From Pardosa pseudoannulata (lineage: Eukaryota; Arthropoda; Arachnida; Araneae; Lycosidae): a DNA stretch of 64,000 nucleotides. The first letter of the stretch is position 1; the number at the start of each line of letters is the position of its first letter. Position numbers and translations under genes: made by a program. The notes below the pieces were generated by a model. The model did not search any database. It was given only the letters and a program-made list of their open reading frames with translations, and was not told where the DNA came from. This document shows positions 50,204-64,000 of the stretch, piece by piece. The stretch covers positions 50,814,934 to 50,878,933 of the forward strand of contig CM063498.1 of NCBI GenBank assembly GCA_032207245.1, given 5' to 3'.

Positions 50204-52304
50204 TTGATTCAAAGCCTGAAAAGAAATATATTTAGAGCGATACCATCTACTTTTACGCTATTATATATGTGTGTTTGTGTGTGGTTAGATGCGCAACCAT
50301 ATATGTGTGTTTGTGTGTGGTTAGATGCGCAACCATATATATGTGTATGTGTGTGTACATGTATACATTTATAACTCTTCTGAGCGCCTCGGCCAGAAGG
50401 CATGCATCCCTGTTCTCCTCAACTATATTTTATACTCTGTATAGGAAAGAAAATTTTAATAAACTATGGTAAATTTAAACAAAGGGGGCTGTTATAAAAT
50501 TAACACTCATTCGAATACATCTATGTAATTTTAAAATTTTCTATTCTGTAATTTACATTAATTTCATTGGTAGCATACTAAATTTTTATGCGATGTTCTT
50601 GGTGCAATCAGTCTATCTACACCAGGTCAAAAAGTCACTCACTTCCGTTACATACTTTTGTTTTGTGCATTTCTTAAATGCATGCGAACGTAAAAATATA
50701 TTATTAATAATTACAAGCATCGGTACTGAGATACAGGTGAATGATAAACGTATTAAAATATCTAAGAAATTATAACCAGTTAGTATAATTATAACAACAA
50801 TTAAAACAACTTAATAACGTGCTTATTTATTTCTCATAAGAGTGCTTTTTCTGGCCTATAGAAACAGTCGTAGAATTCAAAGCGTTTACAATGGCAAAAA
50901 GATAGTAATGATCTCACTTTTTTCCTTCGACAATATACATCTAGATTAAGAACGTATAAAATACGATCGCAAGTAACTTTCATAAATTCAGACTTTCGTT
51001 TTGATGTGTGTAAAAGGAATGTAAACTCTATTATTTAAGTTCAACATTTAATTTGGGTGTCAAGAAAAAATGAAACTAAATAACACTGCATGAACTGAGA
51101 AAATTGTGAAAAACTGAAGGGTGAATAATATTTTACATATTACATATATATTAATTTATGCATAATATATGTATACATGTGCATATAAATATAAATCCGT
51201 GTGCTTATACATGCCTTTATGTGTATTTACAGCTATATCTGTAATTCTATAAATGCGTCTGTACATGTTCGTGTATTATTTCTATCAAACTTAGTTGTTT
51301 GCTTATATATATATATTTAAAATTTCACAATTTGAATCCTAATTAAAATATCAAACTTATATAGGAAGATTTAGGAAAAAATGATTACATATTTACTTTC
51401 AAAGTGCATTTATGAAAGATTAAGCTACTAATCTTTTTTGTATACTATTTTTCTAAAAATTACTTAACACTTTACACTTAAAGGTTACGTAACATTTCGA
51501 AACATAACATTCTATATTTTTTTTATTTTGTATTTTATAACTGATTTGAATTTTTATGTTCAATAACGTTAAAATTGTTGAAAGTATATATCCTTAATCT
51601 TTTTTAAACTTTAAATATACTAACTAAAATTTCGTTCAACCTAATTTACTTCCTGACAAAGAAAAAAAAATATTTTTGTTAAAATTGGCCACATTTCTAC
51701 ATGGGAACAAATTTGAATAAATTAGAATGTATGATTATTATAATATGCCCCAATACCAATAAATAAATAGACTAAAAAGTAATAAAATGAATTAAAATCA
51801 TACAATAAATTAAATACTTGACTAAGCACTTGAATCTTTATTAAAATATAACTTATCATTCGAAATGTATATAAAAAGCCTAAAAACTTTTCCCTCCACT
51901 TCTTATTTAATAAGTTAGGTTCTTCAGTATCGATAGAAAAAATTAAAAATATAACAAAAAGTAACACATCTAATTTTAAATTTTTTCTATTAAAAAATTT
52001 CTTTGGATAATAAAAACAACAGATATTTAACATTGAATTTCCGTCTGTAAACAAATTTCCCACCCCCCACCCCCGAAAAAAAAGGAAAGAAAGATGTCTC
52101 CCAAACAAGTGAAGAAGAGTAAAAAAACACCACTATAAAAAAGTTAGAAACAAAAATTATTTTAAAACTAAAATGCTTTATTGATATTGCTAAAATTATA
52201 CAAAACGATAAACAAACATTTCTAGTCAACTGGTCACGTCAAAATTTCACAAGAGGATACACGAGATCACTGTAAATATATAGCTGAACTTTTCAACTGC
52301 ATAT

Positions 52305-52310
52305 TTTATT
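52305..52310 (-). terminator. Polyadenylation signal, copy D
   Basis: AATAAA on minus. The spacing to the ORF is unchanged because a one-base loss and a one-base gain cancel. Confidence 0.55.
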
Positions 52311-52333
52311 TCACTTCGAAAACCAAGCAATGA

Positions 52334-52452
52334 TTAATCTTGCATCAACTGGAGCTGCTCATCAGCATACTTGAACAGATCTTCTTAACCAGGAAAGGCT
52401 CCCTGGTAAACGGTCATATAATATACCAGCCCGTTGAAGAAGGTAGCAGAAG
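52334..52452 (-). pseudogene. Degenerate duplicate of the ORF C-terminus, unit D
   Basis: As in the other units but with extra changes: a one-base gain near 52425 and substitutions near 52342, 52378 and 52453. It decays further than its sisters. Confidence 0.8.
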
Positions 52453-52509
52453 CACCCCTCGTGGTCCACTTCGAAGACATATCACTCAGTATTCTAGTAT
52501 CAACTGGAG

Positions 52510-53055
52510 CTACTCTTCAGCATATTTGGCCAGAACTTCATAGCCGGGAAAGGCTTTCTGATAAACGGTCATATAATGTCCAGCACGTTGAAGGAAGTAG
52601 CGAACGAATCCTTCGTGCTCATCTACTTCTGCGATTTTGCAGCAAAACTGGCAGACAGTTAACAGGAAAGAAAAGTAAAATCCGGGAGATTTAGAAATTA
52701 AATACAAACGGCACCATCCCACGACAAAATTTTCTATTTCCTCAAGGGCCCTGAAGAATTCAGCCCTACTGTTGTTGGTGACGATTATGGAATGGATGCT
52801 GATCCGATTGTTGACATCGTAATTTGGGTAACGTCGCCGGGTTTCGTTGAGCATTCGTATGATGAACATCCCGATCTCCGGCTTAAAATCCCCGTTCAAG
52901 CTCTCTTGGATGTTTAAGGAGCTCACCCTGGTTCTTGTTTCCTCATCGACAATAGGGTCGTTTGCAATCACGAACAAGAACACGTCTTTGATGAATTGAC
53001 GCATTCGAACCTTTTCGGGCCGGAGAGCATCCTGTATACGACTTTCAATATCCAT
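52510..53055 (-). CDS. Unrecognised 181-aa helical protein, copy D
   Basis: Protein identical to the other copies even though the 3' duplicate and the upstream flank (near 53250) of this unit carry private changes. Confidence 0.7.
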   Translation of the reverse strand: MDIESRIQDALRPEKVRMRQFIKDVFLFVIANDPIVDEETRTRVSSLNIQESLNGDFKPEIGMFIIRMLNETRRRYPNYDVNNRISIHSIIVTNNSRAEFFRALEEIENFVVGWCRLYLISKSPGFYFSFLLTVCQFCCKIAEVDEHEGFVRYFLQRAGHYMTVYQKAFPGYEVLAKYAEE

Positions 53056-54172
53056 TTTAAAGAGGAAAGAAAATACGATACTCCTTCAACGATATACAGG
53101 ACGAGACTAAAATGGTAGAATAGGTATGCTAACGGCACTTCACTTTCCCTACACAATGACGCGATAAACACAGTACGAAAACGCTCTCCAAAAATTGGTT
53201 TCATAGGTAAAGATAGGATTTTTCTGATTGGCGGAAATACATAGGCGGTTCAAAACATTCCAAGGAACTGACCAATACTTTCACTCTCACTGATAAGAAA
53301 TTTCCTAAGAAACAGGTGTGTCCTACGTAAACATATCCATCCCCCCTCCCTATTGTGGTGGGATTACCATATAATAATGAAGACCACTTCTGGTGCAAAG
53401 TTTCAGGAAAAGATTCAGAAGAGAAAACTAGTGATTTTCATGTACTTTTCTATACAAAATCTCAGTGCCACTGTTTGGTAATTAGGAAATATTTTCTAAA
53501 ATTTTCATGAGATTTAAAGTTAAATATATACGTCATTCAAAATAATAAAATGAAAAACGAGTGATTTTTAATCAGATATTAACATGTAGGCAATATTTTA
53601 ATGTCTATTAAGAGAAAAAATAGTAAACATAAGGAAAAGATGCCATGTTCTGTTAATGTTTCAGAGCCAAACTTTTATTGAAGTAAGCTTTATCTTAATT
53701 GCTTTCTAATATAAAGACAAAACGAAAACAATTTTAATAATTGTTATAATTTAAACTTCAATCTAGATTAAACAGGAAAAATGTGTTCCGCTTGATTATA
53801 TGAAATAAAATTTAAATATATGTAAAAGGGATTTGAATAGCTGGAGGGACTTGTATACAAATGCAAGTTTAAATAAAAATGGTAAGTGCATCAAATAAAT
53901 TTTATACTTATATTTATATTTTAAAGTACTATAAACGGTATTTGGAAATATGTATCAATAACAACCTATCAAGCACAAACATCTATTTTGTTTCTGTATT
54001 CACTTTTTCGACAAATCTTACACACTCACTTTTTAGACTCGCGTTACCAAAGTTTAACGAGAAATGAAAACTATTTGTGAGACAGTTGTTAGGAAAATTT
54101 TCAAATTTTAATAGATACAGTCTTAGAAAATGCTATTACGTATAAAAATTAGAATGTGTAAATTTAGCAAAC

Positions 54173-54177
<5 letters not shown>

Positions 54178-54219
<42 letters not shown>
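54178..54219. repeat. Expanded poly-T tract (T42)
   Basis: 42 T in a row, against 15 to 21 in the other units. Confidence 0.95.
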
Positions 54220-54221
<2 letters not shown>

Positions 54222-55659
54222 TGTATAGATATCATAATTCGAATACTTATCTTATTTGAAATATTTTTGGAATTCGAATTATATTTCTCCGACAAATGTT
54301 ACGGTAATAAGGACTGGCTGGTGACTTGGTATGCATCTTGATCTAGAGTTGATCACAACCGTTTGGTTTCACACCCGAAACTATTTATTCCAAGTTTTTT
54401 TAGGGAGGAGGTTATAAGACATTAATTTAAGAATCGCTTAAATGTACGGTATAAAGAGTTAATTTTGTATTTTTTCCTCTAAAAACTGTGGAGTAAAAAA
54501 TGCTTCATTAGCAAGAATCCTACATCAGGATTTTTCGCATTTCATAAAATGTCCGGTGAAGCTCAAAATAATATGAAATTAGCCTTGACAAAAACTCAAC
54601 AAAGAATAAAACAATTAAGAAAAATCCAAGTTCAGACTTCATATTTATTAATATTTAATGAAAAAAATATCATGTAGCATAAGATTTCCTGATTCGTTTA
54701 TTAAGTTACAATTTCTTTTATTTCTATTGTAAGATATGTCCTAAGGTTTTTATTAGCATTTGAATGTATTATTATTTATTCTGTTTCAATTTTATAGAAC
54801 TATTTAATGTACATAAAAACTTTGTTCTGATTAAAAACTATTAATTAAACTGCAATTGATTGTAACTGATCAGGATCATAAAAACATTAATATTTGAACA
54901 GAAAGATATTGCCTCAGCTTACACAACGCTATTAAATTTTACACTTAAATAACATTTTTGTCAAATAATAGTATACTTGTGTTGCATTATAATTTAACAA
55001 AATGGGGGGAGACCGTTGCATTCACAAATTTATCGATCAGTAGCGCTATCAGTAGCGCCATGGTAGTGTATAAAATTTTTAGCCTAAACTTTATTAGTGT
55101 GAATTTAGTGTAAATATTATATACATTTAACAATACACTAAAAACAACATACTTTGTGTAAATTTAGTCTAAATTAGAATTTTAAAATTTCACACTTATA
55201 TTTTTTAAAAATTATATTACAATACTCACTTGTGTTTTATTATAAATTCACAAAATGATGGAGAGGGCGTTACACTAAAAAAATTATCTATTTATAGCCC
55301 TTTCTTTGAAACCCATCCGTAAAATAAGTCTCCCAACGGTACTGCCCGAAAAAACGTCTTTTCTTCAAACTTCTAAAGCTCTTAAAGTTTGTACTCTTTT
55401 AAAATTATTTTCTTCTTTCATAATTTGGTTAAAATTGTTTTTAGGAAACACAGACTTAATTCTTCTCTTATCGACACAGTGACTTCATTAGAGCATAAGA
55501 AAGAATGAATCGAGTTTAACGAAAAATCGATGTATGATTGCTAAAAATATGTATTTAAGAATTTTGCGTAATGAATTTTGTTTTTCACGTAAAAAAATTA
55601 TATATCTTATCCTTTTTGTAACACTGTGAGTGAGGAATATTCAGTTAGGAAAATTCAGT

Positions 55660-55698
55660 GTAACATTTTTGTAACATCGTGAGTGAGGAAAATTCAGT
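55660..55698. repeat. 39-bp minisatellite, unit D, one repeat
   Basis: Single repeat, as in unit C. Confidence 0.8.
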
Positions 55699-58600
55699 GA
55701 TTAAAACGCATGCACTGTGAAATCATGTCACTCACTTTATAATATCACCTTTATTTCTTTGTTTAAAAAATAATCAATACCTCAGGAGGTGGGAGGCCAA
55801 GCTGGGTTTTCTGCTTTGTCTCTGCTTCTAAATGACGAGGACCCACTTGAGCGACATTCGTATTTTCATTCTAGTATTGTTCGTTAAAACGAACGACGCA
55901 CGCATTTGCCTGGATAGGACTAGCATATGGCTCAATCGTGCTTGGTTTGACCACGTGGCATCAGAAATAAGAACAGTACTTCGAGATATCTCAATCAGGG
56001 GATCGTGTTTGTATAGTCAGTTACAAAAACTATCCTAAGTTCATCTTTAGGAACTTATTTAAACTTTCAGTATAAAAATAGACAAGACTAAAAAAATCTA
56101 CTCATTTTTCTTAAAAGTAAAACCAACTAACTTTCCCTACCTTATAACTTCCCTTAATACTCTTAATATATAGCAGGTAAATTAACTTAATTCTTATTCT
56201 TTCCAACCTCTCTGACATTCGCTAAGGTGAAAGTAAGATCTAGGCGAACTTTTCTTGTAACGGAAAAAACGTTTAATGCCCTCATACAGGTGGTGTTATT
56301 TTTCAGGCTCAGTAAACAAATCAAGTTAATTTTCCTTACAACAGCGAACGGAAAACTGCGGTCTCCAGCCAACAAGGGCTACAATATACGATATTTATGT
56401 GATATAATAAATTTTAATAAAGAATATCAATATCTACAATTCAAATGTATTGCTAATCACTGTCCACTCTCGTATTATTATAAGCATAATTGTCATTCAT
56501 TTTGTACTTCAAAACGTGGCGATTGGGTCTTTACCCTTTCGTCCTTTAACATTTAGAAGGATCCATAGCAGGCAAATTTCACTCTTAGTACCTGGTGAGA
56601 AATCCCACTGCTTCCATGGATGTCCATAGGCATTTGGAATAGGATTTAAGAAGTAGATCCTGGTCTCAATAAATCCCCGTGTAGTAAACAGTATATCGTA
56701 CCGTTCTAACCAATTCCATTATAGGGTAATTACAGTTTACATTTGAGAGAATTTTGGAGTGAATAGTGATGACATTATTAAAAAGTAAGGTATTGCTTCT
56801 TGTTGTTTAGGTTATTGTGCCCCAATATACGCACAACAAAATGCAAAGTGAATTCGGAGTGCCCTTCTGGCTGGACAGAGAAATATCTTTAGGTCGTTAA
56901 AAATTATAGAATAAGCTATATCGACCCCTTTAATATATTCTTTTTTTCACACGGTTAGGAACTGTGTTTCTCTATCCTGAACTAGAACATTGATTTATAT
57001 ATGTACCAGCACGAATCAATACTTTTTCTTATGATTTAAACTAGTAAGAGGGCGATAGATATGTGTTCATATTTATTACACCATTTCTTATGATTATCGA
57101 ATTACTTGTCTGGTTCGAATCGTTGAGGTTATTATATTTGATGGTAAGTGAAAATGCAAAATCTGCAAAAAAGCCACTGTTGACACAGAAAATAAATAAA
57201 AATTTATAAACTTCATTTTAATAAAGTTAAAAATTTTAAACGCACATAAATTTCAATCTATGTTACACTAGCATTTCTTTATATTATTTTGGTTTTTATA
57301 TTACAGGAATCATTCGATGCAATTTATCCTCTAAGTTTATATACACTTTTTCTTTAAATTTTTTAAAAATATGAAAGGACAAATTCATATTTTTAGAGTT
57401 TTATTTTTTATAAGAGTTATATAATATATTTTGTTAAAATAATAACATTTCAAAAATTTGCCATGTGATTAATAATTTGGAACTGTATGAACTGTATGTT
57501 TGAATTAGTAAAAATATATCGGTGAGTAACTGACCAGAATATCTTTTATATAATTTGAATTAAAATGGAGATATAAAAATTTCAGTTTGGATAATCTAGG
57601 AATATATTATTCTGAAATAAATGAATTTTTGATCCATGTAGATGTTGTAGCATATACAGCTGTGATATAAAAATCATATTAAATATTTTATGAAGTATTA
57701 TATAAATACTATATAAAAATATAATATTCTTATAATTTTATATATAATAACTGCTTATGTGGTTACAGCAGCCGCATTCAGTTTTTATCACCCATTATCT
57801 TTTATAATACAGCAATAATTATAAATATGATATTTTCTCAAAAAATTTTTGTACCTCAAAATATTAACAAAAACGATACTAAAGATACTAAATGATTAAC
57901 ATCGATGGGAGAGCAGTATTTTTTTCAAAACTTTTGGAAATTTATTTTCTATAGATCCACCCTGAATGTTTTTTGAAATCTCAATGCAGATATAAATCAT
58001 TCGCTATCGTTTTTATATTTCTGTTATCTCTGAAACTAGTTTTTGATACCTTCTCTTTTGTAGCTAATAACATTTGTGAATTACTTTGAGTAAGAAGGAC
58101 ACCTATTCAATTCTTTCCCAGAAAATCACAGTCACACAGAAGTAGAAGTCGGATAATCCCTGTCAGACTATTCTTTGCGGTACATTATTGCTGTCAGATC
58201 AGAGAGGGAGTGTAAAATGTAACTGCCCTTGTGGTCAATAGAGCATACGATTGTGCAGGTCAGTAACATAAACCCTTTTCTTTACAAAGCATGTTGGTAA
58301 ATAACCTCAGGCATATGTACGCAGAAGTGTTGGAATACAAGATGAAAAAGAAAATTTTAAACAGACAAAAGTTTTCTGGAATCTTAATAACGGAAGTACA
58401 TACAATTCAAACATTCTATGTTCGAGCTCCCTCAGACGTTTGAGGATTGAGAGTTATTCATTGGAAATATTCATAGGGAGTATTAATTTTTATTTTGACA
58501 GAGCCTATGAATGACCCTGAGAAAATTAAACATGAATCATTCCTCTATGTTCTAGGCATAAAATGTGCATAATACGGTAGAACCTGAGAAAAAATTTGTA

Positions 58601-58859
58601 ATTATAAAAAATAAAAGATGCCTTTCGTAAAATAAAGCTACCGCAGCAAAAAGGTTAAGCTAAATTGACCACTATTTGTAGTAGATAATAAATATTAAAA
58701 GCTAAAAACAGTAATAAAAGTTAACGTGTATTTTTCTTAAGTATTATGTATTCTACAATAGGAATATATTGAATAATATTGCATTTGAATGAATAGCTTT
58801 ACATGTATGTATATATGTACGTGTATACATTTCTATGTATATGTGCGTATATATGCATA

Positions 58860-59405
<546 letters not shown>

Positions 59406-60467
59406 TGATTCAAAGCCTGAAAAGAAATATATTTCGAGCGATACCATCTACTTTTACGCTATCATATATGTGTGTTTGTGTGTGGTTAGATGCGCAACCA
59501 TATATATGTGTATGTGTGTGTACATGTATACATTTATAACTCTTCTGAGCGCCTCGGCCAGAAGGCATGCATCCCTGTTCTCCTCAACTATATTTTATAC
59601 TCTGTATAGGAAAGAAAATTTTAATAAACTATGGTAATTTTAAACAAAGGGGGCTGTTATAAAATTAACACTCATTCGAAGACATCTATGTAATTTTAAA
59701 ATTTTCTATTCTGTAATTTACATTAATTTCATTGGTAGCATATTAAATTTTTATGCGATGTTCTTGGTGCAATCAGTCTATCTACACCAGGTCAAAAAGT
59801 CACTCACTTCCGTTACATACTTTTGTTTTGTGCATTTCTTAAATGCATGCGAACGTAAAAATATATTATTAATAATTACAAGCATCGGTACTGAGATACA
59901 GGTGAATGATAAACGTATTAAAATATCTAAGAAATTATAACCAGTTAGTATAATTATAACAACAATTAAAACAACTTAATAACGTGCTTATTTATTTCTC
60001 ATAAGAGTGCTTTTTCTGGCCTATAGAAACAGTCGTAGAATTCAAAGCGTTTACAATGGCAAAAAGATAGTAATGATCTCACTTTTTTCCTTGGACGATA
60101 TACATCTAGATTAAGAACGTATAAAATACGATCGCAAGTAACTGTCATAAATTCAGACTTTCGTTTTGATGTGTGTAAAAGGAATGTAAACTCTATTATT
60201 TAAGTTCAACATTTAATTTGGGTGTCAAGAAAAAAATGAAATTAAATAACACTGCATGAACTGAGAAAATTGTGAAAAACTTAAGGGTGAATAATATTTT
60301 ACATATTACATATATATTAATTTATGCATAATATATGTATACATGTGCATATAAATATAAATCCGTGTGCTTATACATGCCTTTATGTGTATTTACAGCT
60401 ATATCTGTAATTCTATAAATGCGTCTGTACATGTTCGTGTATTATTTCTATCAAACTTAGTTGTTTG

Positions 60468-60469
<2 letters not shown>

Positions 60470-60556
<87 letters not shown>
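60470..60556. repeat. (TA)n microsatellite of unit E
   Basis: Pure TA run of nearly 90 bp at the place of 21463-21595 in A. Confidence 0.95.
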
Positions 60557-60561
<5 letters not shown>

Positions 60562-61550
60562 TAATATATTTATATTTAAAATTTCACAATTTGAATCCTA
60601 ATTAAAATATCAAACTTATATAGGAAGATTTAGGAAAAAATGATTACATATTTACTTTCAAAGTGCATTTATGAAAGATTAAGCTACTAATCTTTTTTGG
60701 TATACTAATTTTTCTAAAAATTACTTAACACTTTACACTTAAAGGTTACGTAACATTTCGAAACATAACATTCTATATTTTTTTTATTTTGTATTTTATA
60801 ACTGATTTGAATTTTTATGTTCAATAACGTTAAAATTGTTGAAAGTATATATCCTTAATCTTTTTTAAACTTTAAATATACTAACTAAAATTTCGTTCAA
60901 CCTAATTTACTTCCTGAGAAAAAAAAATATTTCTGTTAAAATTGGCCACATTTCTACATGGGAACAAATTTGAATAAATTAGAATGTATAATTATTATAA
61001 TATGCCCCAATACCAATAAATAAATAGACTAAAAAGTAATAAAATCAATTAAAATCATACAATAAATTAAATACTTGACTAAGCACTTGAATCTTTATTA
61101 AAATATAACTTATCATTCGAAATGTATATAAAAAGCCTAAAAACTTTTTTCCCTCCACTTTTTATTTAATAAGTAAGGTTCTTCAGTATCAATAGAAAAA
61201 AATAACACAATCATAACACACCTAATTTTAAATTTTTTCTTTTCTTTGGATAATAAAAACAACATATATTTAACATTGCAATTCCGTCTGTAAACAAATT
61301 TCCCACCCCCACCCCCGAAAAAAAAGGAAAGAAAGATGTCTCCCCAACAAGTGAAGAAGAGTAAAAAAACACCACTATAAAAAAGTTAGAAACAAAAATT
61401 ATTTTAAAACTAAAATGCTTTATTGATATTGCTAAAATTATACAAAACGATAAACAAACATTTCTAGTCAACTGGTCACGTCAAAATTTCACAAGAGGAT
61501 ACACGAGATCACTGTAAATATATAGCTGAACTCACTTTTCAACTGCATAT

Positions 61551-61556
61551 TTTATT
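61551..61556 (-). terminator. Polyadenylation signal, copy E
   Basis: AATAAA on minus, 205 bp beyond the ORF end. Confidence 0.55.
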
Positions 61557-61580
61557 TCACTTCGAAAAACCAAGCAATGA

Positions 61581-61698
61581 TTAATCTTGAATCAACTGGA
61601 GCTGCTCATCAGCATACTTGAACACATCTTCTTAACCAGGAAAGGCTCCCTGGTAAACGGTCATATAATATCCAGCCCGTTGAAGAAGGTAGCAGAAG
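61581..61698 (-). pseudogene. Degenerate duplicate of the ORF C-terminus, unit E
   Basis: Same state as in units A and B. Confidence 0.8.
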
Positions 61699-61755
61699 AA
61701 CCCCTCGTGGTCCACTTCGAAGACATATCACTCAGTATTCTAGTATCAACTGGAG

Positions 61756-62301
61756 CTACTCTTCAGCATATTTGGCCAGAACTTCATAGCCGGGAAAGGC
61801 TTTCTGATAAACGGTCATATAATGTCCAGCACGTTGAAGGAAGTAGCGAACGAATCCTTCGTGCTCATCTACTTCTGCGATTTTGCAGCAAAACTGGCAG
61901 ACAGTTAACAGGAAAGAAAAGTAAAATCCGGGAGATTTAGAAATTAAATACAAACGGCACCATCCCACGACAAAATTTTCTATTTCCTCAAGGGCCCTGA
62001 AGAATTCAGCCCTACTGTTGTTGGTGACGATTATGGAATGGATGCTGATCCGATTGTTGACATCGTAATTTGGGTAACGTCGCCGGGTTTCGTTGAGCAT
62101 TCGTATGATGAACATCCCGATCTCCGGCTTAAAATCCCCGTTCAAGCTCTCTTGGATGTTTAAGGAGCTCACCCTGGTTCTTGTTTCCTCATCGACAATA
62201 GGGTCGTTTGCAATCACGAACAAGAACACGTCTTTGATGAATTGACGCATTCGAACCTTTTCGGGCCGGAGAGCATCCTGTATACGACTTTCAATATCCA
62301 T
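61756..62301 (-). CDS. Unrecognised 181-aa helical protein, copy E
   Basis: Protein identical to the other five. It is the rightmost copy in view. The unit continues to the window end with the same upstream flank as A to D, so more copies may follow. Confidence 0.7.
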   Translation of the reverse strand: MDIESRIQDALRPEKVRMRQFIKDVFLFVIANDPIVDEETRTRVSSLNIQESLNGDFKPEIGMFIIRMLNETRRRYPNYDVNNRISIHSIIVTNNSRAEFFRALEEIENFVVGWCRLYLISKSPGFYFSFLLTVCQFCCKIAEVDEHEGFVRYFLQRAGHYMTVYQKAFPGYEVLAKYAEE

Positions 62302-64000
62302 TTTAAAGAGGAAAGAAAATACGATACTCCTTCAACGATATACAGGACGAGACTAAAATGGTAGAATAGGTATGCTAACGGCACTTCACTTTCCCTACAC
62401 AATGACGCGATAAACACAGTACGAAAACGCTCTCCAAAAATTGGTTTCATAGGTAAAGATAGGATTTTTCTGATTGGCGGAAATACATAGGCGGTTTATA
62501 ACATTCCAGGGAACTGACCAATACTTTCACTCTCACTGATAAGAAATTTCCTAAGAAACAGGTGTGTCCTACGTAAACATATCCATCCCCCCTCCCTATT
62601 GTGGTGGGATTACCATATAATAATGAAGACCACTTCTGGTGCAAAGTTTCTGGAAAAGATTCAGAAGAGAAAACTAGTGATTTTCATGTACTTTTCTATA
62701 CAAAATCTCAGTGCCACTGTTTGGTAATTAGGAAATATTTTCTAAAATTTTCATGAGATTTAAAGTTAAATATATACGTCATTCAAAATAATAAAATGAA
62801 AAACGAGTGATTTTTAATCGGATATTAACATGTAGGCAATATTTTAATGTCTATTAAGAGAAAAAATAGTAAACATAAGGAAAAGATGCCATGTTCTGTT
62901 AATGTTTCAGAGCCAAACTTTTATTGAAGTAAGCTTTATCTTAATTGCTTTCTAATATAAAGACAAAACGAAAACAATTTTAATAATTGTTATAATTTAA
63001 ACTTCAATCTAGATTAAACAGGAAAAATGTGTTCCGCTTGATTATATGAAATAAAATTTAAATATATGTAAAAGGGATTTGAATAGCTGGAGGGACTTGT
63101 ATACAAATGCAAGTTTAAATAAAAATGGTAAGTGCATCAAATAAATTTTATACTTACATTTATATTTTAAAGTACTATAAACGGTATTTGGAAATATGTA
63201 TCAATAACAACCTATCAAGCACAAACATCTATATTTTGTTTCTGTATTCACTTTTTCGACAAATCTTACACACTCACTTTTTAGACTCGCGTTACCAAAG
63301 TTTAACGAGAAATGAAACTATTTGTGAGACAGTTGTTAGGAAAATTTTCAAATTTTAATAGATACAGTCTTAGAAAATGCTATTACGTATAAAAATTAGA
63401 ATGTGTAATTTTAGCAAACTTGTATTTTTTTTTTTTTTTTTTTAGTTTATAGATATCATAATTCGAATACTTATCTTATTTGAAATATTTTTGGAATTCG
63501 AATTATATTTCTCCGACAAATGTTACGGTAATAAGGACTGGCTGGTGACTTGGTATGCATCTTGATCTAGAGTTGATCACAACCGTTTGGTTTCACACCC
63601 GAAACTATTTATTTCAAGTTTTTTTAGGGAGGAGGTTATAAGACATTAATTTAAGAATCGCTTAAATGTACGGTATAAAGAGTTAATTTTGTATTTTTTC
63701 CTCTAAAAACTGTGGAGTAAAAAATGCTTCATTAGCAAGAATCCTACATGAGGATTTTTCGCATTTCATAAAATGTCCGGTGAAGCTCAAAATAATATGA
63801 AATTAGCCTTGACAAAAACTCAACAAAGAATAAAACAATTAAGGAAAATCCAAGTTCAGACTTCATATTTATTAATATTTAATGAAAAAAAATATCATAT
63901 AACATAAGATTTCCTTATTCGTTTATTAAGTTACAATTTCTTTTATTTCTATTGTAAGATATGTCCTAATATTTTTATTAGTATTTGAATGTATTATTAT

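Larger units (their letters stand above)
48624..57737 (+). repeat. Tandem unit D (9.1 kb)
   Basis: Same layout. The second compound microsatellite is almost gone: only (CA)n plus a short TA run at 50160-50203. A 38-bp local duplication lies at about 50266-50341. The poly-T tract is expanded to T42. A two-base deletion within the 77-codon frame near 53985 shortens it. One 39-bp repeat. 50345-52300 and 53060-57737 hold no gene that I can support. Confidence 0.9.

Overview
The window is non-coding-rich, strongly AT-biased eukaryotic DNA. Long (TA)n and TATG/TATC microsatellites, tRNA-promoter SINE-like repeats, TTAA-flanked piggyBac-like elements and a decayed KRAB-A-domain-protein-2-like (KRBA2-like) integrase all point to an invertebrate animal. 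Arthropod is my best guess because KRBA2-like integrases and this repeat mix are common there, but the sequence does not settle it. There is no bacterial-style gene organisation.

The window is dominated by one segmental-duplication array. From 18618 to the right end run four complete direct copies and one partial copy of a unit of about 9.1 to 9.5 kb: A 18618-28012, B 28013-39396, C 39397-48623, D 48624-57737, E from 57738. Unit B is about 2 kb longer because it alone carries a 1.9 kb transposon. At the left end (1 to about 9340) lies another copy, L, in the opposite orientation. Between them (about 9340-17812) is older, strongly diverged and rearranged material of the same family, first in the L orientation (to about 12942) and then flipped. 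It holds a piggyBac-like element, SINE-like repeats and about 1 kb (10548-11570) that the young units lack. Nearest the array, 17813-18617 is again young-type sequence.

Every young unit (L, A, B, C, D, E) carries one intronless 181-codon ORF: 4661-5206 on plus, and 22790-23335, 34171-34716, 43436-43981, 52510-53055 and 61756-62301 on minus. The six predicted proteins are identical. I read the nucleotide sequences of L and A against each other and saw no difference, although their flanks differ. The ORF has a good Kozak start, a CCAAT box about 172 bp upstream and an AATAAA about 200 bp after the stop. I do not recognise the protein; it looks like a small, mostly helical intracellular protein with no signal peptide. 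Just after its stop codon lies a degenerate second copy of its last ~30 codons. That copy shows that the present TAG corresponds to a CAG (Gln) codon, so the gene seems to have lost about eight C-terminal residues before it was amplified.

The other gene-like content is a decayed integrase inside the unit-B transposon (30185-31053, minus). The remaining open frames are either (TA)n translations (Tyr-Ile repeats), antisense shadows of the 181-aa ORF, or short frames that persist only because the units are recent copies.
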